Positions 17,530-26,065 of a stretch of DNA of 64,000 nt are shown in pieces. Under the pieces are notes generated by a model, which was given only the letters and a program-made list of their open reading frames with translations, searched no databases and had not been told where the DNA came from. Position 1 is the first letter of the stretch, and every line of letters starts with the position of its first letter. The translations under genes were made by a program, and so were the position numbers. The DNA comes from an uncultured Bacilli bacterium (GTDB lineage: Bacteria; Bacillota_I; Bacilli_A; RFN20; CAG-826), in the NCBI GenBank assembly GCA_944363565.1, contig CALVUI010000003.1:18898-82897 (forward strand), read 5' to 3'.

Positions 17530-18127
17530 GGTATCCCTTCCTTTCTTCTTCTTTGATCTTGTCGGGGTTGAGTCTATTCAGTAACGAGAGGTTACTTTCG
17601 ATGGCCTTCAGGGAGACCGGTTCGATGGTGAACCGGAGGTTTTGGGCAAAGCGGTAGGCCCTAATTATCCTCAGGGGATCCTCCTTGATCCGCTTGGTCG
17701 GATCGCCGATGAAGCGGAGGAGCCGATCCTTGAGGTCGGAATAGCCGCCCGCGTAATCGATGAGGCGGTAATCGGAATCAAGGTACATCGCGTTGACGGT
17801 GAAGTCACGCCGCTTATAGTCCTCGAGGGGGTCCTTCACGAACTTCACGTAACTGGGGTGACGATGATCCTTGTAGGGTCCTTCGACCCTGAGGGTCGTG
17901 ACGTCCGCCTTTTTGTCACGGAGATGGACGGAGCCAAAACGGGCGAAGGAGAAGTCCGCCCCCTCAAGAAAGGTTTCTTCTTCCGGGGTAGCATCGGTCG
18001 CGAAGTCAAAGTCCTCGATCGGGCGGCCGAGCAAAAGGTCACGGACGCTGCCGCCGACTAGATAGAGGCGGTAGCCATGGTCTTTATAAACTTTGGCCAA
18101 ATCATCGAAGAGGGCTAGACGTTCCAC
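17516..18127 (-). CDS. cca: short CCA tRNA nucleotidyltransferase / poly(A) polymerase family protein
   Basis: Class II nucleotidyltransferase that should add CCA to tRNA 3' ends. Head and neck motifs are present: GGSVRDLLLG with the metal-binding DFDFAT near residue 40, RRDFTVNAM near 107, GGYSDLKDRLLRFIGDP near 128, and the base-recognition segment EDPLRIIRAYRFA near 150. It then stops at 203 residues, right after the motif-E-like PDKIKEEE, so the body, tail and HD domains (another 180-250 residues) are missing. dnaD begins 14 bases before its stop, so no hidden remainder follows. GTG start; the TAATAT element 6 nt upstream suggests a leaderless mRNA. Confidence 0.88.
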   Translation of the reverse strand: MERLALFDDLAKVYKDHGYRLYLVGGSVRDLLLGRPIEDFDFATDATPEEETFLEGADFSFARFGSVHLRDKKADVTTLRVEGPYKDHRHPSYVKFVKDPLEDYKRRDFTVNAMYLDSDYRLIDYAGGYSDLKDRLLRFIGDPTKRIKEDPLRIIRAYRFAQNLRFTIEPVSLKAIESNLSLLNRLNPDKIKEEERKGYRATE

Positions 18128-18133
18128 CGGCTT

Positions 18134-18139
18134 ATATTA
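18134..18139 (-). promoter_or_regulatory. -10 element, leaderless promoter of cca-dnaD-nth
   Basis: TAATAT on the minus strand, 6 nt before the GTG of cca, with no Shine-Dalgarno between. The hup terminator lies directly upstream, so a new promoter is needed here. Confidence 0.5.
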
Positions 18140-18146
18140 CTACAAA

Positions 18147-18174
18147 TGAAAAGGAGCCCCGAGGGGCTCCTTCT
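18147..18174 (-). terminator. Rho-independent terminator after hup
   Basis: AAGGAGCCCC / GGGGCTCCTT hairpin followed by TTTTCATTTG on the minus strand, between hup and cca. The T-tract is interrupted. Confidence 0.85.
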
Positions 18175-18188
18175 TGAACAGCTTTCTT

Positions 18189-18461
18189 TTAGTTCAGCTT
18201 TTCCTTGAGGGACTTGCTGACTTTGAAGGAAACGGTCGAGGAAGCTTCGATGTGGATCTTTTCCTGGGTGGCGGGGTTGGTGCCTTCGCGGGCGGCCCGT
18301 TCCTTCTTCTCGAAGATGCCGAAGCCGGAGATCTTCACTTCTTCGCCGTGGATGAGCTTGTCGGTGACGACATCGAGGGCAGCGTCGACGGCCGCCTCGG
18401 CATCGCGGAGGCTCAGCTCGGCCTTTTCGGCAACCGCTTTGATGAGTTCAGCTTTGTTCAT
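18189..18461 (-). CDS. hup: HU-family DNA-binding protein
   Basis: A 90-residue histone-like nucleoid protein. It starts MNKAELIKAVAEKAELS and carries the family's ISGFGIFEKKERAAREGTNP arm with the proline at the intercalating tip, then a C-terminal FKVSKSLKEKL helix. The start at 18461 has AAGGAG 7 nt upstream; an in-frame extension upstream lacks similarity. It is a single-gene unit with its own promoter and terminator. HU bends DNA non-specifically and, in Firmicutes, is usually the essential HBsu-type protein. Confidence 0.97.
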   Translation of the reverse strand: MNKAELIKAVAEKAELSLRDAEAAVDAALDVVTDKLIHGEEVKISGFGIFEKKERAAREGTNPATQEKIHIEASSTVSFKVSKSLKEKLN

Positions 18462-18492
18462 TGTTTTTCTCCTTACAATAGCTAGTGCCATA

Positions 18493-18521
18493 AAGTTAGC
18501 ATGGCTTCTAGGTTTTTGCAA
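18493..18521 (-). promoter_or_regulatory. promoter of hup
   Basis: Minus-strand TTGCAA (18516-18521), 17-nt spacer, extended -10 TGCTAACTT (hexamer 18493-18498). The leader is about 25 nt and includes the AAGGAG site. Confidence 0.55.
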
Positions 18522-18605
18522 ACTATTTTAGTTTTTGCGCATTGAAAAACCTTCGATGGCGCCTAGACCCGCCAAAAATTGTTCGGCCACATACGAAGAA
18601 GCAAT

Positions 18606-18628
18606 GAAAGCCCTTCCATAGGAAGGGC
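18606..18628 (-). terminator. Rho-independent terminator after der
   Basis: 8-bp stem GCCCTTCC / GGAAGGGC with a 3-nt loop, then TTTC on the minus strand, 19 nt past the der stop. The T-tract is short. Confidence 0.7.
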
Positions 18629-18647
18629 GCTCTAGGAATTTAATCGC

Positions 18648-19952
18648 TTATTTCCTCAGACGGTAGATGATGTGGATCGGGCTTCCCTCGAAGTCGAAGG
18701 ACTCCCGGAGCCTGTTTTCCAGGTATCTGGTATAGGAGAAGTGGGCGAATTCGGGATTGTTGCAGAACATCACGAAGGTCGGCGGGGCCACCGCGACCTG
18801 AGAGGCATAGTAGATCTTGAGACGGCCATGGTTGAAGTCCGGGGTCGGGTTGTAGACCTGGGCTTCCCGGATGATGTCGTTGAGGATTCCGGTCGGGATG
18901 CGGCGACGGTAGCCTTCGGCCGCTTTGGAAACATAGTCCAGGAGGATATCGATCCCCCGGCCCGTGAGGGCGGAGATGAAGCAGACCGAAGCATAATCGA
19001 GGAACTTCATCCCGGTCCTGATCTTTTCCCGGAAGTTCTTCTCGTCTTCCGGTAAGTGCTTTTCGGCATCCCACTTGTTGATGGCTAGGACAATGGCCTT
19101 CCCGCTTTCGACGGCATAGCCGACCACGTGCTTGTCTTGTTCGACCAGGCCCTTGGTGGCGTCGATGAGCAAAACGGCGACGTCGCTGCGATCGATGGCC
19201 CTGAGGGCCCTGAGGGCCGCATATTTATCGACGGCTTCGTAGATCTTCCCACGTTTCACTAACCCCGCCGTATCGATCACGACATAGCGGCGCCCGTTTC
19301 TTTCAAAGGGGGTATCGATGCTATCGCGGGTCGTCCCGGAAATCGGCGAAACAATGGAACGGGGATCGCCGAGGAGGCGGTTGGCCAAGGAGGACTTCCC
19401 GACGTTGGGGACCCCGATGAGGGCAAAGGTCACCGCATCCCCGTATTCTTGGTCTTCCTTTTCGGGAAGTAAGGAAATGACCTTGTCGAGGAGGTCGCCG
19501 ATCCCAATGCCATGGATGGCGGAGATGGCCATCGGCTCCCCTAATCCGAGGGCGTAGAACTCCCCGGCATCGGCCACTTCGGCCAAGGAGTCGATCTTGT
19601 TGACCGCCAAGATGATCGGCTTCCCGCAGTCATAGAGGAGGCGGGCCACGGCCCGGTCATCGCCGGAGAGGCCCTTCTTCCCATCGAGGACGAAGCAGAT
19701 GACGTCGGCTTCCTGGATGGCGATTTCGGCCTGGGCCCGAATTTCGTTTTGGAAGGTGTTGGCCTTGATCTCGATACCGCCGGTATCGATGATGGTTAAT
19801 TCCTTGGTGAGCCAGGTGGCCCGGGAATAGATCCGATCGCGGGTCACCCCCGGGGTATCCAAAACGATCGACTTCCTCTCCTCGACGATGCGGTTGAAAA
19901 GGGTCGACTTCCCGGAGTTGGGGGAACCGACGAGGGCCAAGGTCCCTAGCAT
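18648..19952 (-). CDS. der: ribosome biogenesis GTPase Der (EngA)
   Basis: Double-GTPase needed for 50S subunit assembly. Two G domains are visible: the first with GSPNSGKST near residue 9, DTGG and NKID; the second with GVPNVGKSS near 182, DTAG and NKWD. A C-terminal KH-like domain follows (about 350-434). Length 434 is standard. Its start overlaps the cmk stop by 7 bases; the cmk-der linkage is common in Firmicutes. Confidence 0.98.
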   Translation of the reverse strand: MLGTLALVGSPNSGKSTLFNRIVEERKSIVLDTPGVTRDRIYSRATWLTKELTIIDTGGIEIKANTFQNEIRAQAEIAIQEADVICFVLDGKKGLSGDDRAVARLLYDCGKPIILAVNKIDSLAEVADAGEFYALGLGEPMAISAIHGIGIGDLLDKVISLLPEKEDQEYGDAVTFALIGVPNVGKSSLANRLLGDPRSIVSPISGTTRDSIDTPFERNGRRYVVIDTAGLVKRGKIYEAVDKYAALRALRAIDRSDVAVLLIDATKGLVEQDKHVVGYAVESGKAIVLAINKWDAEKHLPEDEKNFREKIRTGMKFLDYASVCFISALTGRGIDILLDYVSKAAEGYRRRIPTGILNDIIREAQVYNPTPDFNHGRLKIYYASQVAVAPPTFVMFCNNPEFAHFSYTRYLENRLRESFDFEGSPIHIIYRLRK

Positions 19953-20629
19953 TGGGGAGTCACCCCCGTCTTTTCCTTGATGACGGCCAAAACGGCATCG
20001 ACGGCCTGGTCAACGCTCATGAAGGAGGTGTCGATGAGGACCGAGTCGGGGGCCGGCTTTAAGGGAGCGAAAGCCCGACCGCTATCGATGCGGTCCCTGG
20101 TCCTGACGTCTTCTTCCACTTCCTTTAAGGTCGTGGGGATCCCCTTGGCGAGGTTTTCTTCGTAACGCCGGACCGCCCTGGTCTCGACCGAGGCGATCTG
20201 GTAGATCTTGACGTCGGCTTCCGGGAGGACGTAGGTCCCGATGTCGCGGCCGTCCATGACGACCGAACGGCACTTGGCCATCTCGCGTTGCATGTCGACG
20301 AGGGCCAAACGGATGTTCTTGAAGGAGGCGATGTAGGAGACGTTGCCGGAAACCAAGGGTTCCCGGATGACGGTGGTGACGTCATCGCCGTTGCAGATGA
20401 CGCGCCCGTCGGGAAGAAGATCGATCTTGAGGCCCGGGAGGACGGTCTCGCTTTGCCGCTCGTCCTTGGGGTCGAGGCCGCGCTTGATGACGGCGTAGGT
20501 GACGGCCCTATACATGGCCCCGGTATCGATGTAGGTGAAACCCAGGAGCTTGGCCACCTTCTTGGCGACCGTCGATTTGCCGGCGGCGGCCGGTCCGTCG
20601 ATGGCGACGCTGATGATCTTATCTTCCAT
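19946..20629 (-). CDS. cmk: cytidylate kinase
   Basis: Phosphorylates CMP/dCMP. The 227-residue protein starts ISVAIDGPAAAGKSTVAKKVAK (P-loop at residues 12-20), then DTGAMYRAVTY near 36, and VMDGRDIGTYVLPEADVKIY near 128, where the nucleotide-binding Arg/Asp lie. The lid region has RRYEENLAKG. It is preceded by a small membrane-protein gene (4-nt gap) and followed by der, so it forms a three-gene operon. Confidence 0.97.
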   Translation of the reverse strand: MEDKIISVAIDGPAAAGKSTVAKKVAKLLGFTYIDTGAMYRAVTYAVIKRGLDPKDERQSETVLPGLKIDLLPDGRVICNGDDVTTVIREPLVSGNVSYIASFKNIRLALVDMQREMAKCRSVVMDGRDIGTYVLPEADVKIYQIASVETRAVRRYEENLAKGIPTTLKEVEEDVRTRDRIDSGRAFAPLKPAPDSVLIDTSFMSVDQAVDAVLAVIKEKTGVTPQC

Positions 20630-20633
20630 CTTT

Positions 20634-20927
20634 CTACCTCACGAAAAACAAATAAAAAATGACGAGTAGGATGACCGCCAAAACCAAAAACGAAAATTTG
20701 ATGAAGAAATTGCGGCGTTTTCCTTTGACGTAGCGATCATAAGGGGTTCCCTCGAGGGCCTTTTCGTCGGCCATATAGATGGCCTCCGAGGAGCGTTCCA
20801 GCTTCCCGAGTTCCCTCAAATCGCTTTCCAGGAGGGAGGAACTCCCGCCCTTGTTCGAAGTCACGGGGAAAGAGGAGGAAGCGATGCGATCGCGGTAATG
20901 CTTCCACTTCTTGACCCGGCTTTTCAT
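20634..20927 (-). CDS. small single-pass membrane protein, unknown function
   Basis: 97 residues, not recognised. The first ~70 residues are basic and polar with a serine-rich stretch, followed by RNFFIKF and one strong C-terminal hydrophobic segment (FLVLAVILLVIFYLFF) that runs to the end, which suggests a tail-anchored protein with its body in the cytoplasm. It is the first gene of the cmk-der unit and its TAAAAT element lies 7 nt upstream. That placement and the intact frame support it as real. No function is assigned. Confidence 0.65.
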   Translation of the reverse strand: MKSRVKKWKHYRDRIASSSFPVTSNKGGSSSLLESDLRELGKLERSSEAIYMADEKALEGTPYDRYVKGKRRNFFIKFSFLVLAVILLVIFYLFFVR

Positions 20928-20934
20928 GCCCTAG

Positions 20935-20940
20935 ATTTTA
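20935..20940 (-). promoter_or_regulatory. -10 element, leaderless promoter of the cmk-der unit
   Basis: TAAAAT on the minus strand exactly 7 nt before the ATG; no Shine-Dalgarno fits between. The intergenic space is divergent with the sugar transporter gene. Confidence 0.45.
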
Positions 20941-20983
20941 GCCTTTCCCGCCTTCTTTTTGAACGGGAAACGCCATTATTTCC

Positions 20984-21012
20984 TTGTCGAAAGTTAGGCG
21001 CTTCCCAATAAT
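20984..21012 (+). promoter_or_regulatory. promoter of the alpha-galactoside operon
   Basis: TTGTCG (20984-20989), 17-nt spacer, AATAAT (21007-21012). No obvious operator repeat was seen, and no regulator gene is adjacent. Confidence 0.5.
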
Positions 21013-21037
21013 AAAAAACAAGGAGGGCCATCGCCCC

Positions 21038-22597
21038 ATGAAAATAGGAAACCTAACCGCCACCTTTAACGGTGACATTCCCCCGCGCTCGACAACTGCC
21101 GTCTACTGCGGGGCCTCGACCTTTCGTGATGCCTGTTACCAATTGGTCTCGAGCTTTCTTTTGACCTATATCACCTTCTCGGGTCTTCTCACCGTCAGCG
21201 ACACCGGTGCCTATTTGGCCCAGATGGCGGTCATTTCCATCATCGTCGTCCTCTGCCGGGTCTGGGACGGGATCAACGATCCGATCATGGGTTGGCTCAT
21301 CGAAAGGGTCCACTTCAAATGGGGCAAGTACAAACCCTGGATCCTGATCGGCGGCGTCCTAAACACCATCGTCGTCCTTACTTTATTCTTGGCCCACCCG
21401 ACCGGTTGGGGCTTCGTCGCTCTCTTCGGGGTCTTCTATTTCCTCTGGGACTTTGCCTGGACCATCAACGACATCGCCTATTGGTCGATGCTCCCATCCC
21501 TAACCACCGACGAGAAACGGCGTAACAACATTACGACCGCCATGCAGATCTGCATCTCGATCGGGGTCTTCGCCGTCTATGGGGCCGTGCCCTTACTGGT
21601 CGGAGCCATCGACGGGATGAGCTCGGCCGAGGTCTATGGCCTCATCGCCATCGTCGTCACCTCCCTCTACCTCATCTCCCAAATCGTCCTCGTCGTCGTC
21701 TGCAAGGAACATGACCGGACCATCGAAACCAAGGAAGAAAAAGAACAGGGCGAGGTCCGTTTCGGCGACATCTTCCGCCTCTATAAGCAAAACGAACAGT
21801 TCCGCTACATCATCATCGCCATCCTCCTCAACTATCTGGCGGCCGGGACCCTGGTGGCCTTCGGGATGTACTACTTCTACCTCAACTACGGCTACGGCTC
21901 CGACAAGGGTGGGAACATCCAGTTCATCTTCACCGTCATGTACGCGGTCGGGACCCTCATCTCCCAGTTCCTCTACCCCTTGCTCACCAAGATCTTCAAT
22001 AGGAAGCAGATGCTGCTCGGCTGCGCGGCCATCTTGTTCGTCGGCTACACCGCCCTCTTCATCCTCGGCTTCCCGATCTTCTCCCCGACCCCCGTGGCCT
22101 ATGGGGACTTGGTCTTCCTCCTCTACATCCCGGCCGTCTTCATCTTCTTCGGACAAGGGATCATCGCCATCGTCCTCATCGTCCAACTCCAATCGACCAT
22201 CGAATACAACGAATACCGCTTCGGGGAAAGAAAGGAAGCCCTCGTCTCCTCGATGCGGGCCTTAGTCGCCAAATGGGGCAGCGCCATCCAACAGGGCCTC
22301 GTCTATGCCACCCTGGCAGCGACCGGCTTATTCGCCATTACTTCCCAAATCTCCGACCTCGAGTATCTCAATAATGCCGGGGCCTATCCCAATCCCGAGG
22401 ATTTCAACAACGAAGTCCAGGCCATCATTGACTCGGTGACGGTCGACCAGAAGATCGGCATGGCCATCGGGATGGTGGTCGTTCCACTCCTCATCATGCT
22501 GGCGGCCATCGTCATCGCCGCCTTCGTCTTCAAGATCGACGAAAAGAAGTACAACGAGATGGTGACCGCCATCAAGGCCCGTAACGAAGGCAAATAA
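21038..22597 (+). CDS. GPH-family glycoside:cation symporter (MFS)
   Basis: A 519-residue transporter of the glycoside-pentoside-hexuronide family. Twelve hydrophobic segments can be followed; family marks include the VWDGINDPIMGWLIE motif near residue 75 (MelB-like cation site helix) and a KWGKYKPWILIGG loop. There is a long cytoplasmic loop rich in charge (about 225-245). The start at 21038 is supported by AGGAGG 11 nt upstream; an in-frame ATG further up is unlikely. The alpha-galactosidase gene starts 3 nt after its stop, so melibiose, raffinose or similar alpha-galactosides are the likely cargo. Confidence 0.92.
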   Translation: MKIGNLTATFNGDIPPRSTTAVYCGASTFRDACYQLVSSFLLTYITFSGLLTVSDTGAYLAQMAVISIIVVLCRVWDGINDPIMGWLIERVHFKWGKYKPWILIGGVLNTIVVLTLFLAHPTGWGFVALFGVFYFLWDFAWTINDIAYWSMLPSLTTDEKRRNNITTAMQICISIGVFAVYGAVPLLVGAIDGMSSAEVYGLIAIVVTSLYLISQIVLVVVCKEHDRTIETKEEKEQGEVRFGDIFRLYKQNEQFRYIIIAILLNYLAAGTLVAFGMYYFYLNYGYGSDKGGNIQFIFTVMYAVGTLISQFLYPLLTKIFNRKQMLLGCAAILFVGYTALFILGFPIFSPTPVAYGDLVFLLYIPAVFIFFGQGIIAIVLIVQLQSTIEYNEYRFGERKEALVSSMRALVAKWGSAIQQGLVYATLAATGLFAITSQISDLEYLNNAGAYPNPEDFNNEVQAIIDSVTVDQKIGMAIGMVVVPLLIMLAAIVIAAFVFKIDEKKYNEMVTAIKARNEGK

Positions 22598-22600
22598 AAG

Positions 22601-24961
22601 ATGATCGAAATCAAAGGCCTGGAATTCCGCCTCCACCTCAAGGAGGCGACCTATGCCTTCCACGTCAACGGAGCCGGCAAGCTGATCGCCGATTATTTCG
22701 GCCCGCTTCTCTCGCCCGATATACCTTTAGAAAGCATCCACCGCCCCCACAATACCCCGGGCGGGACCAACATCGTCTATGACGAAGGGCATGACAAGGC
22801 CTTCACCATGGACTTCGAACCCTTTGAGTTTTCTTCGATTGGGAAAGGGGACTTTTCCTCGACCCCGGTCCTCCTCTATGACGAGGAGAAGGGCTATGTC
22901 CAGGACTTCGTCTACGTCGGACACGAGATCAAGGAAGGGGTTTACCAACTAGAGGACTTCCCCACTCCCCATGGGGAGGCCGAGACCTTGATCGTCCATT
23001 TGCAAGATAGACGGAAGACCATCACCGTCGACCTCATCTATGTCCTTTTCAGTGAGGCTACGACGATTCTAAGGACCACGAGAATCACCAACCTCAATAG
23101 CGATAAGGTGACCATCGAAAGGGCGGCCTCCTATAGCCGCGACTTCTTCCTAGACTCTTATGACCTCTATACCCTCCAAGGGGCCTGGGGTTCGGAAGCA
23201 GGTCTGGTGATCGACGAGATCAAACCGGGCAAACGTTACTTTGCCTCGCACCTGGGTCTCTCTTCCAACCGGGTCAATCCCTTCTTCCTCCTACGGGAGA
23301 AAGCCGGAACCCTCGATACGGGAAGCGTCTATTCCTTCAACCTCATCTATTCCTCATCCCACTTCTATTCGGTCGAGACCTCGACCGCCCACCGGACCCG
23401 CGTCATGGCGGGCCTCGATGACGAGGCCTTCCATTACGATCTTAAGAAGGGCGAATCCTTCGTCACTCCCTATGGGGTTCTTTCCTATAGCAACCACGGC
23501 CTCAACGGGGCCATGGCCAACAACCACCGTTTCGTGATAGATCACGTGATTCCCGAACGCTTCCGTGATTATCCCCGCAAAATCCTCCTCAACAATTGGG
23601 AAGCGACCTACTTCAAGTTCGACGAAGGGAAGATCATGGAACTGGCGAGGGACGCCAAGAAACTCGGGATCGAGCTCTTCGTCCTCGATGACGGTTGGTT
23701 CAAGAAACGGAACGACGACACCACTTCCCTCGGCGACTTCGAGTGCGACAAAAAGAAACTCCCGTCCGGTATCGAAGGCTTGGCCAAGAAAATCAAGGGC
23801 TTGGACCTCGCCTTCGGCCTTTGGGTCGAACCGGAAGCCATCAGCGAGAATAGCGATCTCTACCGGGCCCATCCCGATTACGTCATCGCCTCCCCTGACT
23901 TAGTTCCTTCCAAGGCCCGTCACCAATGGGTCCTTGATCTCTCGAAGAAAGAAGTCGTGGATCACATCCTCGAAGAACTAAGAAAGATCCTCGGATGTGG
24001 CCTCATCTCCTACATCAAATGGGACATGAACCGGCCTCTCTCCGACTATCCCCCTTCTCCCCATTTCTGTTTGGATTACGCGAAGGGGCTCTACCGCCTC
24101 ATCAAAACCATCACCGCCGAATTCCCCGACGTCTATTTCCAGGGCTGTGCCTCGGGCGGCAACCGTTTCGACCTCGGGATCCTTTCCTACTTCCCGGAAA
24201 TCTGGGCCTCCGACAATACCGACCCCATCTCGAGACTGACGATCCAAGGCAACCTCGCCCTTGGTTATCCCCCGCGCTGCATGGGGGCCCATGTCGCGGC
24301 GTCCCCTTCCCACCAGACCCTCAGGAAGACAAGCCTGGCGACCCGTTTCGACTGCGCCCTCTTCGGGGGCTTCGGCTACGAACTCTCGACCAAGGATTTG
24401 ACACCCTTGGAAAGAAAGGAAGTAAAAGCCCAGATCCAATACTACAAGGAACATCGGAAGGTCTTCCAAGACGGCCAGTTCTCCCTCCTCAATGACCCGG
24501 GCATTCCGAGCAAGACCGTGGACTTCGAGGTCCGACTCGGGGACGAGGCCTTCGTGGCCTCCTTCCGCCTCTACCAGGATACCCTCCCCTCGCTTCCCTT
24601 CCTTAAGGCTACTGGTCTAAAAGACGATCAACTTTATCGGATCGACAGCAGGCCCCTGACCATCGACATCAAGACCTTCGGGGGCCTCATCAACATGATC
24701 TCCCCGGTCCGCCTCAATCCCAATGGCAGCCTCGTCAATCTCATCTCCCGTCACAAGGGAATCCCCGCAGATGTGGTCTCGATGATCGCAAACGGGAAAC
24801 TTCTAAACAACGGATTGGTCCCCCTCCACCACGAATGGAACGGGACGGGCCTCGAGGAAACTACCGCCGTCCGCGGCGATTACGGAAGCCGGCTTTATCA
24901 TATTTATCCTCTTTCCCCCGAGGTTAAGAAGGATTGCAAGGACGAGGGTCCTTCCCTATAA
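22601..24961 (+). CDS. GH36 alpha-galactosidase
   Basis: A 786-residue cytosolic glycoside hydrolase without signal peptide that removes terminal alpha-galactose from melibiose, raffinose and stachyose. The order is N-terminal beta-supersandwich (to about 320), catalytic barrel and C-terminal beta domain. Key segments: NNWEATYFKFDEGKI and LFVLDDGWF, the nucleophile motif KWDMNR near residue 475, the CASGGNRFD segment, and the acid/base motif ASDNTDP near 545. All match GH36 (RafA/AgaN type). It is in an operon with the GPH symporter. Confidence 0.96.
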   Translation: MIEIKGLEFRLHLKEATYAFHVNGAGKLIADYFGPLLSPDIPLESIHRPHNTPGGTNIVYDEGHDKAFTMDFEPFEFSSIGKGDFSSTPVLLYDEEKGYVQDFVYVGHEIKEGVYQLEDFPTPHGEAETLIVHLQDRRKTITVDLIYVLFSEATTILRTTRITNLNSDKVTIERAASYSRDFFLDSYDLYTLQGAWGSEAGLVIDEIKPGKRYFASHLGLSSNRVNPFFLLREKAGTLDTGSVYSFNLIYSSSHFYSVETSTAHRTRVMAGLDDEAFHYDLKKGESFVTPYGVLSYSNHGLNGAMANNHRFVIDHVIPERFRDYPRKILLNNWEATYFKFDEGKIMELARDAKKLGIELFVLDDGWFKKRNDDTTSLGDFECDKKKLPSGIEGLAKKIKGLDLAFGLWVEPEAISENSDLYRAHPDYVIASPDLVPSKARHQWVLDLSKKEVVDHILEELRKILGCGLISYIKWDMNRPLSDYPPSPHFCLDYAKGLYRLIKTITAEFPDVYFQGCASGGNRFDLGILSYFPEIWASDNTDPISRLTIQGNLALGYPPRCMGAHVAASPSHQTLRKTSLATRFDCALFGGFGYELSTKDLTPLERKEVKAQIQYYKEHRKVFQDGQFSLLNDPGIPSKTVDFEVRLGDEAFVASFRLYQDTLPSLPFLKATGLKDDQLYRIDSRPLTIDIKTFGGLINMISPVRLNPNGSLVNLISRHKGIPADVVSMIANGKLLNNGLVPLHHEWNGTGLEETTAVRGDYGSRLYHIYPLSPEVKKDCKDEGPSL

Positions 24962-24993
24962 TTACCCCGGTTTTAAGGAGACCACTAAACATT

Positions 24994-25185
24994 ATGGCAA
25001 AGAAAGTCAAAGTTACCGATGCCTGCCAAGGCTGCACCCTCTGCACCATGACCTGCCCCAGCGTCTTCGCGATGAATGCCGACAACCTCGCCGAAGCCAT
25101 CGTCGCCGAAATCCCCGAAGGGGAAGAAGCCGCGGTCGAAGAAGCTGCTGCCAACTGCCCGGCCGGCGCCATCGAAATCGAATAA
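24994..25185 (+). CDS. fdx: ferredoxin, single 4Fe-4S type
   Basis: A 63-residue acidic electron carrier. Cysteines follow C-x2-C-x2-C (CQGCTLC, residues 11-17) plus an additional TC at 21 (TMTCPSVF), and a distal CPAGAI near residue 56, consistent with one 4Fe-4S cluster of the Bacillus/Thermotoga monocluster type. The true start is ATG 24994 with AAGGAG 13 nt upstream; the longer open frame would add unrelated residues. It stands between the galactosidase gene and a strong terminator. The redox partner is not evident. Confidence 0.93.
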   Translation: MAKKVKVTDACQGCTLCTMTCPSVFAMNADNLAEAIVAEIPEGEEAAVEEAAANCPAGAIEIE

Positions 25186-25200
25186 CTAGATGACGAATCT

Positions 25201-25226
25201 AACCACCCCAATCGGGGTGGTTTTTT
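25201..25226 (+). terminator. Rho-independent terminator after the ferredoxin
   Basis: AACCACCCC / GGGGTGGTT hairpin with a 2-nt loop, followed by T6. It overlaps the ribU stop codon, which comes from the other strand. Confidence 0.93.
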
Positions 25227-25920
25227 ATTGCCCGGAGAACTTGATGAAGCGATGGAGATAACGGTAGGCCAAGAAGGTAAGAACAAGGACGATCGCATCC
25301 TTCAGGAGGTTGAAGGGCAAGACGGCGTAGAAGGCATAGGACCAGCCGACGTCCTTGATCCAAGGCATGGCCAGCTGGCAAATGGCTAACAAGATTTCTT
25401 CGTTTAGGCCCGCCATGACGTTGCTATAGAAGGGCACCAACATATAAACGTTGAGAACCATGCTGGCCACTAGTTGGAGGACGAGGGAAACCGAGAACCC
25501 GATGGCCACTCCTTTCAGATTCCGCTTATGCCGATAGATGATCGCCGAAGGCAAGACGAACAAGGTGGACAAGATGAAGTCGCCTAATTCCCCGACCCCG
25601 AGGGTCGAGGTCAAGGGGAGCTTGACGATGGTCTTGACCAAGATGCTTCCGACCGCGGCGTAGGGCCCATAGGCGAAGCCGACGATGAAGGAAGGAATCT
25701 CGTCGAAGTGGAGTGACAAAAAGGAAGGGAAGAACGGCAGGGTGAAGTTGAAGATCGGAACGGCGTAGAGGATGGCGGAGAGGGCCCCGAAACAGGCGGT
25801 GGCGGCGATGGTTCTTGAAGAAGAAAAACCCTTGATCGGATGTTCCTTGAAGTAAAGGAAGGCCGTGAAGCAAAGAAGAAGCACTATCGCAATCAGACCG
25901 ATCAGAGAACGCAAATCCAT
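25225..25920 (-). CDS. ribU: riboflavin transporter substrate-binding subunit RibU
   Basis: S-component of an energy-coupling-factor transporter that imports riboflavin. The 231-residue membrane protein has about six helices and the RibU-type segment LSLHFDEIPSFIVGFAYGPYAA, near residues 69-90, with conserved riboflavin-contacting residues. It has an extra N-terminal helix (LIGLIAIVLLLCFTAFLYF) compared with short RibU proteins. The FMN riboswitch directly upstream makes the assignment firm. The ECF A, A' and T subunits are not in this window. Confidence 0.95.
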   Translation of the reverse strand: MDLRSLIGLIAIVLLLCFTAFLYFKEHPIKGFSSSRTIAATACFGALSAILYAVPIFNFTLPFFPSFLSLHFDEIPSFIVGFAYGPYAAVGSILVKTIVKLPLTSTLGVGELGDFILSTLFVLPSAIIYRHKRNLKGVAIGFSVSLVLQLVASMVLNVYMLVPFYSNVMAGLNEEILLAICQLAMPWIKDVGWSYAFYAVLPFNLLKDAIVLVLTFLAYRYLHRFIKFSGQ

Positions 25921-25945
25921 AAAAAATCCCCTGCAAGAGGGGATG
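25921..25945 (-). terminator. riboswitch expression platform: terminator that also holds the ribU ribosome-binding site
   Basis: Minus-strand hairpin ATCCCCT / AGGGGAT (5-nt loop) followed by T6 and then the ribU ATG. The 3' arm AGGGGA sits 6 nt before the start codon, so the same stem can stop transcription and hide the Shine-Dalgarno. Confidence 0.85.
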
Positions 25946-25948
25946 AAA

Positions 25949-26064
25949 GACGCGCTCTTCCTTCCGGACTTTACCGTTGGCCCCGGAATCTCACCGGATC
26001 ATGCCTACTAGGCTCGCGGGCTATACCGCCAGTCGACGAAACTCTCGTCACCCTGATGCGGGTC
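25949..26064 (-). ncRNA. FMN riboswitch (RFN element)
   Basis: Minus-strand sequence keeps the RFN core: CAGGGTGACGAG, GACTGGCGGTAT, AGCCCGCGAGCC, GATCCGGTGAGATTCCGG, GCCAACGGTAAAGTCCGG and GGAAGGAAGAGC, closed by P1 arms GACCCGC and GCGCGTC (one mismatch). It binds FMN and shuts off ribU when FMN is plentiful. Confidence 0.96.
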
Positions 26065-26065
26065 C

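Noticed and set aside
20945..20975. TTTCCCG...CGGGAAA inverted repeat between the 97-aa gene and the symporter gene
   Set aside because: The loop is 13 nt and no T-tract or operator symmetry with the promoter is seen; probably chance.
21593..22265. Long overlapping frames on both strands inside the GPH symporter gene
   Set aside because: They are low-complexity shadows (Ser/Pro or Asp/Glu rich) caused by GC-rich third positions; the symporter frame has clear homology.
25201..25226. Terminator for ribU (minus strand)
   Set aside because: The hairpin is followed by a T-run only on the plus strand; on the minus strand the bases after the stem are not T-rich.
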